Below are positions 1-13,040 of a stretch of DNA of 64,000 bases, one piece after another; within the stretch, counting starts at the first letter, position 1; each line of letters opens with the position of its first letter. The notes beneath the pieces were generated by a model. It was given only the letters and a program-made list of their open reading frames with translations. It did not search any database and was not told the origin of the DNA. Origin of the DNA: Knoxdaviesia capensis (taxonomy: Eukaryota > Ascomycota > Sordariomycetes > Microascales > Gondwanamycetaceae). The DNA is taken from assembly GCA_001510575.1 (NCBI GenBank), contig LNGK01000007.1, forward strand, positions 1,482,151 through 1,546,150, read 5' to 3'. Made by a program: the position numbers and the translations under genes.

Positions 1-2201
1 CGCCCTCTTTTTTTTTTACCCTCAACCCCTTCTTCCTTGCTATAAAAAGAAACATGGCTGTGCAAAAAGACGTAGTGCAGATAGCATGCAGGTCTCGTTT
101 GCCTGTTGTCCCCCTGGGTTAAGCCCACTCTGGGGGGGTGGTGGTGCTCTTCCACCCTCTAAAGATTCTGCGAAAGATGTCATCGTGGCATGTCATCCCA
201 TCTGCTGAACTTGTTATTCTTTCTTTTCTCGGGGGTGGCTTAGCTTTGGTCCTGTCGCTTCTTTAGGCGCGATTCGCGATCGTCGATTGCAGCGACAGCA
301 TTCTTTTCGCTGGAACTCGCCGTCAGATGCACATTAGACGCACGGTTCCGTCATCTTGGGTACACTTTATTGCATGTTCACAGCCACCGTCAAGTATTGG
401 CACGATCTGTTTTTGGATTCTTTCAAACGCGGTGAGGAAATTCGCGGATGGAGTGGGTTTCCGCTGCAAGTGGTGCTGTCCTATAGAGTGTGGAGAATGG
501 GGGATGGGTAGGGTTTGTTCGGGTTGGCATCTCGCAGGTTTCGATGTTTCCAAGCCCTCAACGCTCAGTTCACGGTCGTTTCCCCCCGTCGGCCTAGAGT
601 GCCGGACTGACACAATTCTGTTTCCTTACATCGGCCAAGCCGGTCTATCGCTAGGCCGCCGTTAGCCCTCGAGGAAGTAACAACACCAGACCAGAAAACC
701 ATTTTTAAGCACAGCACAGACTTTCCCCCTCCTCGGAACATTCCACTAGCCCGACACGTTAGGTGTTGAATTGAACGGGCCAGCTTCGTCGCGGAGAGAA
801 ACAGAAATTGTTCATTGTTGTAGACATTACAGTTTAGTGAATGGGCCCCCCCTAAAACCAGCATCGTCAGATTTGCAAAAAAGGGGGGACAAAGCACGGG
901 AAATTTGTAGGGGGGGTTCCAGTTAGCGCGCTCGCCTTTCTCTGGGTATATCTCATGCAAACACGGGGAGAAGAAAAAGGAGACGGCCAGAGACAGCCCG
1001 CCAGCCGGGGAAACAGATGAGACGTCTCCCGTGTGGTTTCCCCGGTGCATAGCATCCAAACAACACCGTGTGTCGGTTCGCGAAGCGCTAGGGGTTTCAG
1101 CGCAAGCACTCGTACATTTCAGAAGACAGAGAGCGGGAGAGAAGGGCTGGCGCTGCATCTCGCGCGCCCGAGGCAGCAACGCAAAAAGCAGCAGCCTGTG
1201 GGCCGTGGAAAGGCACACTTTCGACCCCCAAGCTGGCCGGTGATTGGGGTTCCAGGCATTCTCGCGGGGGGGAGTGCCCGGCGACGCCCCTCAACACGGC
1301 AACAATGAACACGCAAAAAGAAAGAAACGCTGAGGGCCGCAGAGTCGCGGGAGGCATCCCAAAGGACGCAGCACTGCAAAGCCATGGTTTGAGAGGCGTT
1401 GTTGCCTTCGCCATAAGGGTTTAGGTAGGGGTGGGGGGGGAGAAGGGTTCCGACCAGCCATTCCAGGCCACACGGCGGGATCCTCCCACTGTCGTCGGGC
1501 GTCACTCCACACCTTCAAAACGCTGCCCCCCCCCGCTTCTTTGTGCGTACCGGGTGGCCGAGACCTTGCAACGGTACCGCGCAGACGAGATTAATCATGC
1601 TGGTGCAGTGTGTGTGTGCCTTGGGTGTGTGTGAGTGTGTGTGTGCTGTATGTAACGTCAAGAGGCCGGGGGGTCCTGTGTGTCTGCGACATCGTCTGTG
1701 GTTGTCATCCTGTGAGGCCGGATAGTTTGGGTAGGCAGTGTTTTGTTTTTTCAATCCTATCTTCTCATTACCCGTTGAACAGGAGAATGACCTCCTCACT
1801 TGCCGACAAGAACCCCCGGAAGAAGGAAATATGAGTCAGGGAGGCGGAAGAGAGAACAAAAACGCCAGCCAGCCAAGGTCTCACTCATGGTGATACCCCC
1901 CCTCCCCCGTCCTACTCGTGCAGTACTTACATGCAGTACAGTACAATACATCATTCAGGAGGCCCGTTGCCGTGGCCTGTTACGCGTTGTCGCCGTCCAT
2001 AAAGGCTTCACCGACACACGCTTTCAGACTTCCCCCCCCTCTCGAGCCTAGGGCGTATCCTGCGTTCCCAATATGTCGCCGAAAGAGCAGCACCAAAAGC
2101 ACCAGAGACGGCTAGACCACGACCAATGGTGCAGAGTTTCCTAGTCCGGCAACAAAAAGAGAAATTGACGCGGCCAGGGGCGCCTCCTGAGGGCTTTTTG
2201 C

Positions 2202-2204
<3 letters not shown>

Positions 2205-2236
<32 letters not shown>
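2205..2236 (+). repeat. (TG)16 microsatellite
   Basis: An uninterrupted dinucleotide repeat of 16 units. It is the first of several long GT/CA tracts in the gene-free half. Confidence 0.95.
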
Positions 2237-2237
<1 letters not shown>

Positions 2238-4808
2238 ATCGTATCATCAGCTTCGTTTTCTCTGCGGGTTGAATGTCCTAATGTGCATGATCAGATTATG
2301 TGTGGTAAGTGTGTGTGTGTCCTGTCAAAAACCCTGTCTGTCTGAAGTCGGAATAGGAAGAAAAGTATATATTTACAAATAACCAATAATTAATTGTTTT
2401 TTATGGCCGCTGCGCGGCAAAGGGGGGGGCCTGGCGACAGGAACAGATAAAAAAAAAAAGGCAGCAAACTACAAAAGTTCCTCTGCTCTCCCAAGAGCCG
2501 GAATCTCAGTAAGGCTCAACGGGCACTCAGCCCTACTGGATGGATGGGATGGGATTTTGATCGGCTTGCGTCTTTGCTCTGGCGTTTCTCTGGCAAGACA
2601 GGTGTTACATGGAGCTATGTGGTCTGGGGTGGCAGTGAATCTCCTCGCAATGTGAGGTTGTCCTATATGGTCGGAATGCCAGCGGAGAGAGCATCGCGAT
2701 ACTCAGTCCCAGATTCGCAGTAGTCTTCGGGCCAGAAGCAGGCTGCCTACCACGGCACTCGATTGTCCCTCCTGTACCTTACGCTTGATTGTGGTTGAAC
2801 TCCTAGTAGCCAATCCACCAGCCGCGAACCCTAGCATGTTGCCCTCCGGCGGGAGACACGCGTACGCCAAAATCGCAGCGCCGCACCCGATCAAAGGTCT
2901 CGGCACCGATCCCGCCAGCGCAGGGACGCGAATGCAACAAGTCGATGGCTGGCTGGAAAAGTTTCCTTCCTCTCCCCTCGCCCCCTTTTCCACGCCAGAA
3001 AACAATGCATGCAAAGTGGCCCGAAAATACGAGGTTGCGTTCGGGACGTCCGTCTGACCCGGCGATTTTTTCGCCAGCAACCGGGGGTGTGTGAGGGTGA
3101 GGGACACGCGTCGACAACTGAGAAAGCGTACACTGCGGTTTTCTATGTTCTTGGGCGTTGGTGGATGTGTACGACTACGTATTTCCACGGCTGGCTGCAG
3201 AGGCAAGAGTTCAGACCGCTGGTTTGGTTCTGCCGGTTGCCGTCCGGCCTTTCTGTCCTTTTTGCGTATCTGTGTGCGTGTGTGTGTGTGTGCATAGACG
3301 AGATATCAGAAGCAGGTTGCCCGGACTGTTTGCAATTGGGGACAGCCAGTTCGCCTGGATGTGCCGCACCCAAAGGCGGGACCTTACCTCTGGACCAACC
3401 AGGCCGTAAACGAATGTCTCGTTAACAGAAACTCCGCGGCCAGCTCAATGAACCCCCGTTCAGATTACCCAGGTCAGATTACACCGACTCGAAGGACCAT
3501 GACATTCCATACCCTAACCCTACAGCCCTTCCGACCTGGGAGAGCCGAAATCATGCAAATCCCGCCGTGCGGAATTAATAATCATTTCCACCAACGTGGT
3601 ATCCATGTCCACACAAATTCAGAGACCTCACAGATAAAAGCTTAGCCGAACTATCTAGGACCGGCGGATGCGATAGAACCCAATCTCGGAAGACGGGGAG
3701 GGGGGATGACATGGCCGTGTCACATCGACGCAGAAGGAAAACTGGAACCTCCACCGGCAATCCTAAGATCCGAGCAGGAGTGCTCCATTCAATATTTCCC
3801 AGGGTAGCTTCATCGTGGACACATCCAGATAACCAGCGACGACGCAGCGCAGCAAAACCGCCAGCCGGGATGCGGCCGAAACGGACCGAGTCGACGAAGG
3901 GCCCTCTCTTGCCTCACCACCCCCCGAGAAACTGGGGGACACCATCTAGTAGTTTTCTAGGTAACTAAAAAAAAGAAAGAAAAAAGAAACAAAACATCTT
4001 TCAAGGTGAAGCGAGAGAGTGGGTTGTTGTGGGTTGTTGTCAGTGCCACGGCGGACCCGACAACCACAGACCAAACGAGAGAGAAATCTTCGAGGGGATG
4101 GATGGACGGTGGATGCTAGTGAGAGGACACGCACGCAGCCGGGTGTTCGTTTTTTGTTTTATCTTATATTTTATATATTTTTTTATAAACCACCAGTCTT
4201 TTTTTCTTCTCCGATTTCATTGACGGCTAGGGTGGCTTTGGAGATAGCACTAGAGACGGGGAGGACCACCTCCGGACGAGAGCAGCAGTCGGGGCGAGCT
4301 TTCACATGCGGTGGCTAGTATATCTATAGCACAGACAGACACTCGCACTTCCCAGAATAAAGCCACAACCCAGAGGAACCACGTCGTCTATCGCAAGCAG
4401 GACCGCAGGACGTGGGTGGGTGGGACTGGAAACCGCGCCCGCCGCCAGAATTTCCTCTACAGCACCGTGCTGTATGAGCGGCCTGGATGTGATTCTGTGG
4501 TTTAGGAGAGGGACCTCTGCCGTGTCTCGGGAAGCCTCATGCCCGACCGCGCTCTAGACCTTTTTCTTCGTGGTCTTTCCTCCTCTTTGATAGGGATGGA
4601 AATACGACACAGATACAACGTGTTGCTTAGGACCCTTGCGGTCCCGGTGCGTGGTTGGGCTCTTTCTGTACGGCTTCTCTTGGTTTTCGGATCCTACTGT
4701 GACGGGACGCAGGAGTGGGCGGTGATCCAAAAAAAAAAAAAAAAAAGAAACGAGCCTCATCCCAGCAAAGCATTTTGCTGCAAGTCAAAACCCGCCCTCC
4801 AAATCTAC

Positions 4809-4822
4809 GTACTGTACAGTAC
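4809..4822. repeat. 14-bp perfect palindrome built from TACTGTA/TACAGTA
   Basis: The sequence GTACTGTACAGTAC is its own reverse complement. It contains both forms of a heptamer dispersed through the non-coding DNA of this window. The same core recurs at 41672-41685 (one end base differs) and 42853-42866. Its function is unknown. Confidence 0.9.
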
Positions 4823-6222
4823 ATGGGGCTCGGAGAAACAGCAACGCCGGCAAGCCATCACTGACACCGGCAAAAAAGCAGTTAACCTGATGCCGGGCTT
4901 GCTAGCCGGAGGAGGGGAGGCATTCGATAAGGCCGTTGGGCGCAGATCTTGGTTTGGATATTCTGTGCCCTAACTTTTTTGATTCGACGGATCTGCTAGC
5001 CACTAGACCCTCGCACCAAGAAAGCCTGTAAACCGGGCCTCTGGATCCTCCTTCTGACTGTTTTATTAGTCTTTCGCGTTTGTACGTTGTCGGTTAGCAG
5101 CTCGCAATGCAAAAGCTAGCGGGTTTCGCACGGGGAGAAGACGATCTCGCAGCGATATCCAAGTGGACACGCGGAGCAGCCCAGCGGGGACTTCATACCG
5201 GACACACCCAAACACAGCCAAACACACCCACAAAAAAGGTGAAAAAAAGACACCGAAAAAGCACTAAAAACGCCCATCATCGTCCGAACATTGGGGCCGT
5301 GGGCACCGGCGTTGCTTGTTTCCGAGGTGGCGCACACAGCAACCGCCCCGGTATTTTTATCTAAAATTTGACGATGCACGTAGCCGCCGGATGATGACGG
5401 TGTACAGGTCGCACAGAGCGAACGAGGAAATGACTCTGCCCAGAGCCCCCAAACGACGTGCATGACCGCTGCGTCTGGTGCTACCGACAATACGAGAGAC
5501 GGTGTGCGACCGACACACAGCAAGGAATACTGGGTGGCATCGGTGAGAAAACTCTCCCGTCACATAACTTACACGGGAGGCTTTCCATTCAGTGTAGGGC
5601 CAAATCGCTGCCAGCACAGACGTGGCCCGCCCCTTTCGAAATCCAGCGGCTAGCTCAGGCACGTGCAAACGACTAATATCGGGAACGGCGCCCACTACTG
5701 TAAAGCCAAGCAGAGTCGGCGTACCGCCATAGAAGGAACAATAGGGGAGAGCGCGAGAAAGTAGACCCAAAGGGGAGTGGCCCAGGGCGTGATGAGAGCC
5801 TGCTGGAGCCAGTGACGACGAGCCGCTCTTCCCAGCCTATCACCCTCTCATCCCAAAGTCGGCGTCTTGCTTGCTCTTCACAATACTGGGAAATGAAATA
5901 TAACTCGGCCTGTTTGCCTACCCTCCGCTACCACCCCGAATCTGGACATGCGGCGTTCGCGATCCAACCAGCACTGGGTGAAAGTGCTGCTAACCCTTTG
6001 CTGCCAAAGCCGCCGCCCTAGGTCCTAACGGCTTAGTGGGCAGAAGAAGCTCACGCCCGAATACTTGCATATCGAGCGACCAGGGGTTTTTGCGGCCACC
6101 ACCGACTGACGCATAGATCGGCAGATGCAGATTGGATCGCAAAAGGGGGGGCGTGTGTGTGTTTGTGTGTGTGTGTGCGCCTTTGGGGACGCGATAGGCT
6201 TATACCGCAAAGCGCGTAGAGT

Positions 6223-6249
6223 CTCACACTGTCCTGCTTCCAGTGTGAG
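6223..6249. repeat. Inverted repeat, 9-bp perfect arms
   Basis: CTCACACTG at 6223-6231 and its exact complement CAGTGTGAG at 6241-6249 are separated by a 9-base loop. It lies in gene-free DNA, has no U-tract after it and has no assigned role. Confidence 0.85.
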
Positions 6250-6860
6250 CACAGCACGCACGAGACAGTGCTCGGGTCCACTCCGAACTGTACGGTCGGT
6301 GCTCAGCAGGGAAATGTGCGCGACGATACCAAGCGTGTGTGTGTGTGTGTGATGGATGTGTGTTTTTGCCAGCAGGGAAAGACAGCTGGCTTGTGCTTTT
6401 TCACCGCAGTGTCTGGTGCCTGTGTGTTTTGCGGAGGAACATCCGTTGAGCGGACGCTTAGTGCTGGTCCACAAGTACCGTGGAGGTCCTGTCAAGCACA
6501 CACTGGGAAAAAACAAAAAGTCTCCGAGCCTTGGCTTTGCCTTTGCTGGCTGTTGTCTTGACTCTTTTCCCAGGAGCAGGAGCCCAGTACCTACGGTGGG
6601 TGTACCGGACCTTTGGATGGGCCGAGCATAACGATGTGGCCGTTCTTCCCGCGGCATGCTTACGAAGACCTCCTGTCGTTTGGGCCTTTGTGGTTTTTTT
6701 TTTCTCTTCCTCAACTCTGCGGAATGAGTTTCCAGACACGCGAGGTTTCATTCACCAGCGCGGCCATCATGCCCTCGTCCCGTCGGTGTTCTCATCATCA
6801 CGTCGACATTCCCTCGATCTGCTGGTTGGATGCACCCCCCGGTTCTTGGTCCCTGGATTG

Positions 6861-6925
6861 AACAGAAAAAAACAGAAAAAAACAGAAAAAAACAGAAAAA
6901 AACAGAAAAAAACAGAAAAAAAAAA
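6861..6925 (+). repeat. Decamer tandem array of AACAGAAAAA
   Basis: Six exact copies of a 10-bp unit are followed by an A-run. Because the A-runs recur every 10 bp, close to one helical turn, the array is expected to be intrinsically curved (established DNA-structure knowledge, not measured here). No gene flanks it. Confidence 0.95.
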
Positions 6926-8429
6926 GGGCAAAAGACCTTTGGTCGGGATCTAAGCGAGAGGTCTGGGATACTCGGTTCCTGGATTCATGCACGACGCAGC
7001 AGAAAGAAGAAGAAGAGGTAAAAACTCCTCGAATCTGTTACGACACCGGCTCGCGTAGCAGGAGAGGAGGGCGTGTAGTGCAACTTCTGGTCTTTCTGTC
7101 CATATGAGCCTCCTGCTATATAGTGTTGGCTGATCAGTGGCCTCAGCGTGAGAACGTCATTGGGCACCCAAAGGTCTCTCTCTAACTGTGACAAGCCCGC
7201 AGCAAGTGAATCACGGATTCACTTTTTCCAGTGGGCCAAAGGCCCAAGAATAGCATATATTCAAACTGCCCCAAACAGATATAGGGTATGCAGTACACAA
7301 TACTACTCGCTCAGGATCGAAGATTTGCTTTGGAAAACTGGAGAATGCTCTCCCCGGTAATCTCGAGGCACGAAAGCCGGTATTGGTTTTTTGGTTTCTT
7401 TCTCGCATTGTAAACACCTCGCTTAACCCTCTGATTGCAACCTCCCCGTCCAGATGAGGCAGGATGGACGGACACCAAAAATGAAGCAAAGAAAGAAGAG
7501 CTGGACCAATAGCCACAGTTGATTGATCCGATCTCTCTGCACGAGATGGCAGATTTGCTGAATGCGAGTGATGGGGAGTGGGCTCACGGGCGCCTTCGTG
7601 TTGTGTGGAGGACAACCTTTGATTGGACTCGGGAGCAGCAGGGCACGACGAAGGCAGAATGCCATCCCAACGGCACAGTTGCTGGCCAAGTCTGGGTGAA
7701 CAACACGCCATTGGACGTGAGTTGGCATTGCCTCGAAAGTCTGCATCGTGTGGCTCTGCACACGTAGTCACATCCGCCAAGATCACTGGAGCCCTTACCG
7801 ACCTTGTTAATGCTCTCTCTCTCTCTCTCTCTCCCTGTTTGTCTCCGGACATGGCTTTTCTGGCCCGCGGAAATCATATCGTGCGGCCGATATATGGTAC
7901 GTGCTGCAGAGCTTTGACTGGAGCGATTTGCAGAGATGAAGGGTTTCAAGGCGTCTTGGACTGTCTAGTATGGGGAACACCACCCCTCCAAGAAGTCGCC
8001 AGGAGGACTTTCCGACCCTTTTGCCGTGAATAGACCCCCAGAAGTATCTGCTGTGTCGTGTTCCATTGGCCGAAAGACACACCTAGTTGCCTAAACGAGG
8101 GAACTGTTGCGATTGGCCTGTACAGGGGAAAGAAATGGGCCTTTGGGAGTCGACAGCCAGAGAGAGTCACTGCAAAAGGCATGCAAAAGGTGTAGCCACA
8201 GCCCCTCTTACAAGACAGAGAGCATGAACATCCAAATTGCGCGGGTGTTTGAGAAGTGCGGATCGAACAACCAAGAACAACAGGAACTCTACGTGCACTA
8301 CGAGGACAGCCAGAGACACATCTGCCGGAGTCTGCCACCACCGCCGGGACGTGGCTCAGCGAGGTTTAGCCGCAGTTCACTTTGGACATCAGCAGCACGC
8401 TGTTGGTGGTTTGACCGTTAAGCTGTTAC

Positions 8430-8454
8430 CACACACACACACACACACACACAC
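8430..8454 (+). repeat. (CA)12 microsatellite
   Basis: A continuous CA dinucleotide repeat in gene-free DNA. Confidence 0.95.
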
Positions 8455-10138
8455 TCTGGATCTAAGATGGATGCGTGTGTGGCGGGCGGGCGCGCGCCCA
8501 TACCGCCGGAATCACCACGACGCCAGATCGTGCGGGCGCAACGTAGCTGCACGAAGGGGGATACAGCCAACCTGTGAGAAGGAGAGGAATAGAAAGAAAA
8601 GGAACCGCAACCCAGTGGAGACGGTATAGCTTGAAGAATCAAACAAAAAAAAAAAAAAGGGAATAAAATTAAAGATAAAATAAAAAAGCAGATTTTTTCG
8701 ATTTGCGTCCGACGCCCGCTGGTTCCCAGACACTTGGGAATACTTTCTACAGTTTTACCTACATATTACGTATATATCGCACCCGGATGTCGACCGACAG
8801 AAACTAGCAAACCCACTCTGGAAACCCCGAGAGGGCCCCGGAGATAAACTGGCATACAGGCAACACGAAGCGGATGATAGCTGATAGCCCGCAGTCATCC
8901 CTCTCTCTATCTTCACCTTCCACTGCGGTCCGTTTTTTGCGTGCCCAGATGCCATGCAGTGGGGGATGTTGGTATCAGAATCAGGTTCATTTTATGGGCT
9001 ATATTTATAGAACCGCCATCAAGGGCGTATCCTACCTTTTCGTTCTCTGGTAGAGATGAATCACCCACACCTGGTTTCAACACGGGCACAGGTTTCAATC
9101 CCCGCCCTGCCCGGCCCTGGCTGGCCACGGGTGTCCAAAGTTCGGGAGTGGTGTCCCTGATCGGCCGTGGATATGCGCACGGCACTGCTGTTCGTACTGC
9201 CTGTTCCGGGTCGCTGTGGACGCCGCACTGCAGGCAAATGCGGCTGCCGCTGCCTCTTGCGAAGACGCGGGAGATGGATCGTCGCTGGAGCCTGTGGTCC
9301 TCCCAAGCCGCTCGCTACAGTGCGTGACGGCCGACTCCACCAGTCAAACGGCGTTTGTGTGTTCTTCCTTGCATTGAAGAAAAAAGAAAAAATAACAATA
9401 ATAAAAGAAGAAGAAAAAACCGGGGCGGCCAGGACACCGCCCAAACAAGCCGACCAAGCCAACAACAAGTCCTCCTCGGATCTCAATTCACAACTCACGG
9501 AGGGTAAAAGCAAGGGAGGAAGAGTGACAACACACAATAGATAAAAAATGACAACAAAAAAAAACGCCACCCACAATCCGGCAAGCGTAGCCGTTCCGAT
9601 AAGACTCTAGATGCACGCACTTTGCCTCGTTTCCTCTTGCTCTGGTTTGTTTTTCTGCCACCGCATCCCGCACTACTTAACAAACGGACACTCTAGACAA
9701 GCAAAGGCCCCCCCCCCCTCCCTCTTGACAAAAAGAAACAATGTACTGTACGCCAGCAAGATCCGAGGTCTAGTTCAAGACCAGAACCCTCCTAGCTTCC
9801 TAGGCGTGTATCGTGTTTCCGTCTCAGCCGTAGCAGAAACTTGCTTTTTGTTTTTTCTCTCTTCGGTGCTGGACGTCTCTGTGACCAGGTACCTGGTAAA
9901 TTGGTTTCTCCCAGTGGTGATCGGTGTTTTTTCGCGAGCAGGGGATCTTCTTCTTCGTTTCTTCTCCGCCCGTTCTCCGACCTTCCCGGCGCTGCCCACA
10001 CACAAAGAGGACGGGACGTCGCACGGAACCGACGACAGGATGACGGTGGTGTTGGGGGAATGTTGCCTCCCCCCCGTTATTGGGTACGTGTGACAACCGT
10101 GAGAAGCAGTCAGACCCGCGGGGGATAAGAAAGGGGAG

Positions 10139-10168
<30 letters not shown>
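10139..10168 (+). repeat. Three A-tracts of 9-10 bases, each separated by one G
   Basis: Runs of A9, A10 and A9 are separated by single G residues, giving a period of 10-11 bp. This is a phased A-tract arrangement like that at 6861-6925 but with a different unit. Confidence 0.9.
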
Positions 10169-10171
<3 letters not shown>

Positions 10172-10562
10172 TAATATGGAACTGCACATAGCAGCTCCTT
10201 CTATTACCTTTCATGGATGCACACTCCGTCGATGTTGGTGATGAGTTCGCCGTCCCCAAGATTGCCACTTTCGCTCACCGTCAACCACCACACACACGGG
10301 CCAGGCTGGCTCACATCTACCCCCCGTAACATTCCAGACGCCTTTGACTCGTTATCGTCCAATCACCACGCGTACCAAATAACTCATCCTTCCCCTTCTG
10401 CTTCTGGCCTCTCTCTCAATTCGATATAGTACTGACTTAAGGACTGTGTGTGTGTGTGTGTGCCATTTTGTGTTTGGCTGGCACTTGGCCCGTGCGCCCC
10501 CCCTCTTCTCTTCCCGTTTCTGGTGTGTGTTATTCATTGTGTGTGTGTGTGTGTGGAAGACT

Positions 10563-10611
10563 AGGGAAACAGGAAAAGGGGAAGGGGGGGAAGGGGGGGA
10601 AGGGGGAAAGG
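10563..10611 (+). repeat. G-rich purine run with G-quadruplex motif
   Basis: An almost pure purine stretch. Four G-runs (10578-10581, 10584-10590, 10593-10599 and 10602-10606) are separated only by AA. This satisfies the intramolecular G-quadruplex pattern with very short loops. No gene lies close enough to assign a regulatory role. Confidence 0.85.
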
Positions 10612-13013
10612 TGTGCAACTCATCGGGGACTCCGAAGCCTCAAAAGAGGATAGTGCGGTTGGTCGACACCCAAAACCAAACCCAAAAAAAACCCCTAAGC
10701 AAACTGAGATGTCAGATATTTGGCCGTTGAGGGGGGCACATTTTGATTGAATTTGGCCTGGGCCGGTGCCAGAGGTTAGTTTTTGGAGAGTTTGGTTAGA
10801 AACACTTTGGAATCAGATGAATTGGCAGCGCTCAGGGATTCTCTCTCCCTCTTCCAATGGTCTTCGGGGAAGAGAAGCGCACTCTCCGGCAGGCGATAAG
10901 GAAGCGTGGGTAGTGCCATAGGCAGTAACAAGTGGTGACATATCTCACAGTCACCCCCGGCCTCCGAGGAAATTCGTCTTCCTGGGCCGGAGAAGAAGCA
11001 GAGGATGTGTGTTCTAGTCATCAATCAATACAGCCACCAACCAACCGCCGCTAAAACAACCCACTGTTACATACAGCGACACAATGTTGCCTGTAGGGAA
11101 GGGCCCCCCTGGTCGGCAATATGCTAATCGGTTGTTCGAATCTGGCCGGTTCCTGGCTCAATCGGACCTCAAGTTCTCCCGACTCGCCTTGGTGCCGGGG
11201 TCGACCTGAGGGAGTGTATCACTGGGTTGGCCGTGATTACTACTGTACTCTCACTAGGGAACCGTCAGCATCCTCCGACGCAGAGATCAGCAGCGTCTGC
11301 ATCTGCACCTGGGGTTGCAACTTACACAATCCTGCACGCCTAACCCTAGGAGTATCTGTAGATGTTTTGGCCGGTGCGGTGCCGGGCTCTCCGACCAGCA
11401 GAAATCGAGTGGTATATACGAGTCCCAGTACTGGACCTGACGCCCTCTGCTTCCTGTCAAAACTCCAGGCATCTTCCGGCCTGCCGGATCTCTCTGCCCC
11501 CCAAACTAAACCTAACTCTGCCACCGCCTTAGACCGCAACGCGTATAGTCCCACGACCACCCAACTGACAAGTGCCGCCAGGACCATTCCCAACTTCCGC
11601 TCGGGACACACTAGTAGACACTCAGATAAGAGGGGAGGAACGCCGACTATGCTCGCTTTGGGCATAGGCATCGCCTCCTGGGCTCTGTGAACAGTATGCC
11701 GGGTCTTGGGGGGAGATTGATTGCTTTCCCAAACTGGTCCGCACCAGAAGAGGGTTTTGCGGCAAGCCACGATCTGGTGTTCTGGGACCGCCGACCGCAA
11801 GCACAACCCGGCCTTGGCTGGCAAAGCTGGATACGTACTGTACTGTAGAAACTTGGGAGTTCCAAGTCATCGCTGGCTGCTGCGGGAGAGGATACCGAGG
11901 CCCTGGCTAGGCTAATTTCCAGAAACATGCAAGTCTGCCTGTCGGTTGTTTTTCGAGAAAGTGGCAGAGAAGCAGGGCGCTATCGCAAGATTTGACGCCG
12001 TTGCATCGGAAGGAAACCCACGTTCGCCCGCTCATAGCCGATGCAGCAGTTTTGATTTTTTCCGTCCGGGTTCCGTCCGGGTTCCATATCCCCCCCCCCC
12101 AGCCGCATTTCTCGCTTGAGCTTGTCCGTCTCCAGGATGCAGGATCCATCCAAACACAGCCAGAAGAAGTTATGGGGGTGTTCGAAGACACCACTTGATA
12201 CAGCGTTCAGAGACAGGGCACCGGCTCCCCTTCCCCTCCCGTACTGACCATGGTTGTTATCCCCCATGCGCCTGCACCGAATGAACAACTCCTCGGAGAC
12301 AGAGTGGGCCATCTGGAGCATACAGTCTTGTTCTTTTCATTCCTGGAGTATCCACCACCATCCATGTGGTGATACAATGATCCGCAGTGTTATATACCAA
12401 GGGCCAAAAAAAAGAGATCACATCGCAATTCCCTACTGGGCACTGGACACACACACACACGCAAATGTCGTCTGTTTCCCCCCTGGGCCGCCAGTTCGTT
12501 CGTCTTTGTCGCAGCCTGAACCTGCCGGACGTACCAGGGCGCCACGCACACAACTCTTGTGGCCCGTGTGTGGAAAAAGTCTGGGGGGATGGGGGGGGTT
12601 TTTTTTTTAATTTTATTTTTTCTTCCCTTCTAACTTTCCTTTCTTTCTTCTGTCGTAAGCCTTTTTTCTTTTAGCGAGTGGGAGATCGGCGGCGCTATGC
12701 TGGGATTTGCCATGGGATTTCAACGACGAGTGAGCCTTGCGGGTTATCAGGGGAGGCCGCACTTGTTCACGGACCACTGTTGTCTCCATTTGCGTAATTT
12801 AATGTGTATCCAACTGTCCACAGTCACGGTTCTATGAAGATACAGTACATTCATTATCAGATTCCCCCTCACATGGCCAGCCATCGTGCGCAGCCCTGGC
12901 CCTTGAAAACCAGTATCCCAACCATCGTATCATGTGAACCACGTTGTCTTCAGGCTTTCCATTGTCACCGCATTTACTTGTCCCTACGGTGGTCCCTTCT
13001 CCACCACTCCCTT

Positions 13014-13040
13014 GAGGGCCACAGGCTATGTGTGGCCCTC
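13014..13040. repeat. Inverted repeat, 10-bp perfect arms
   Basis: GAGGGCCACA at 13014-13023 and its exact complement at 13031-13040 flank a 7-base loop. No T-run follows on either strand, so it is not called a terminator. Confidence 0.85.

Larger units (their letters stand above)
1..11000. other. Gene-free region, left part
   Basis: I see no supportable gene here. The open frames are short, overlap on both strands, lack family motifs and often translate through (GT)n or A-tracts. No GT..AG chain joins them into a longer conserved product. The stretch holds GT microsatellites (about 1608-1650, 2205-2236, 3271-3292, 6152-6178), CT and CA repeats (7812-7832, 8430-8454), A-tracts, a decamer array (6861-6925), a phased A-tract run (10139-10168) and a G-rich purine run (10563-10611). 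I see no transposon ends or terminal repeats. A diverged or lineage-specific gene, or a non-coding RNA, cannot be excluded without transcript data. Confidence 0.6.
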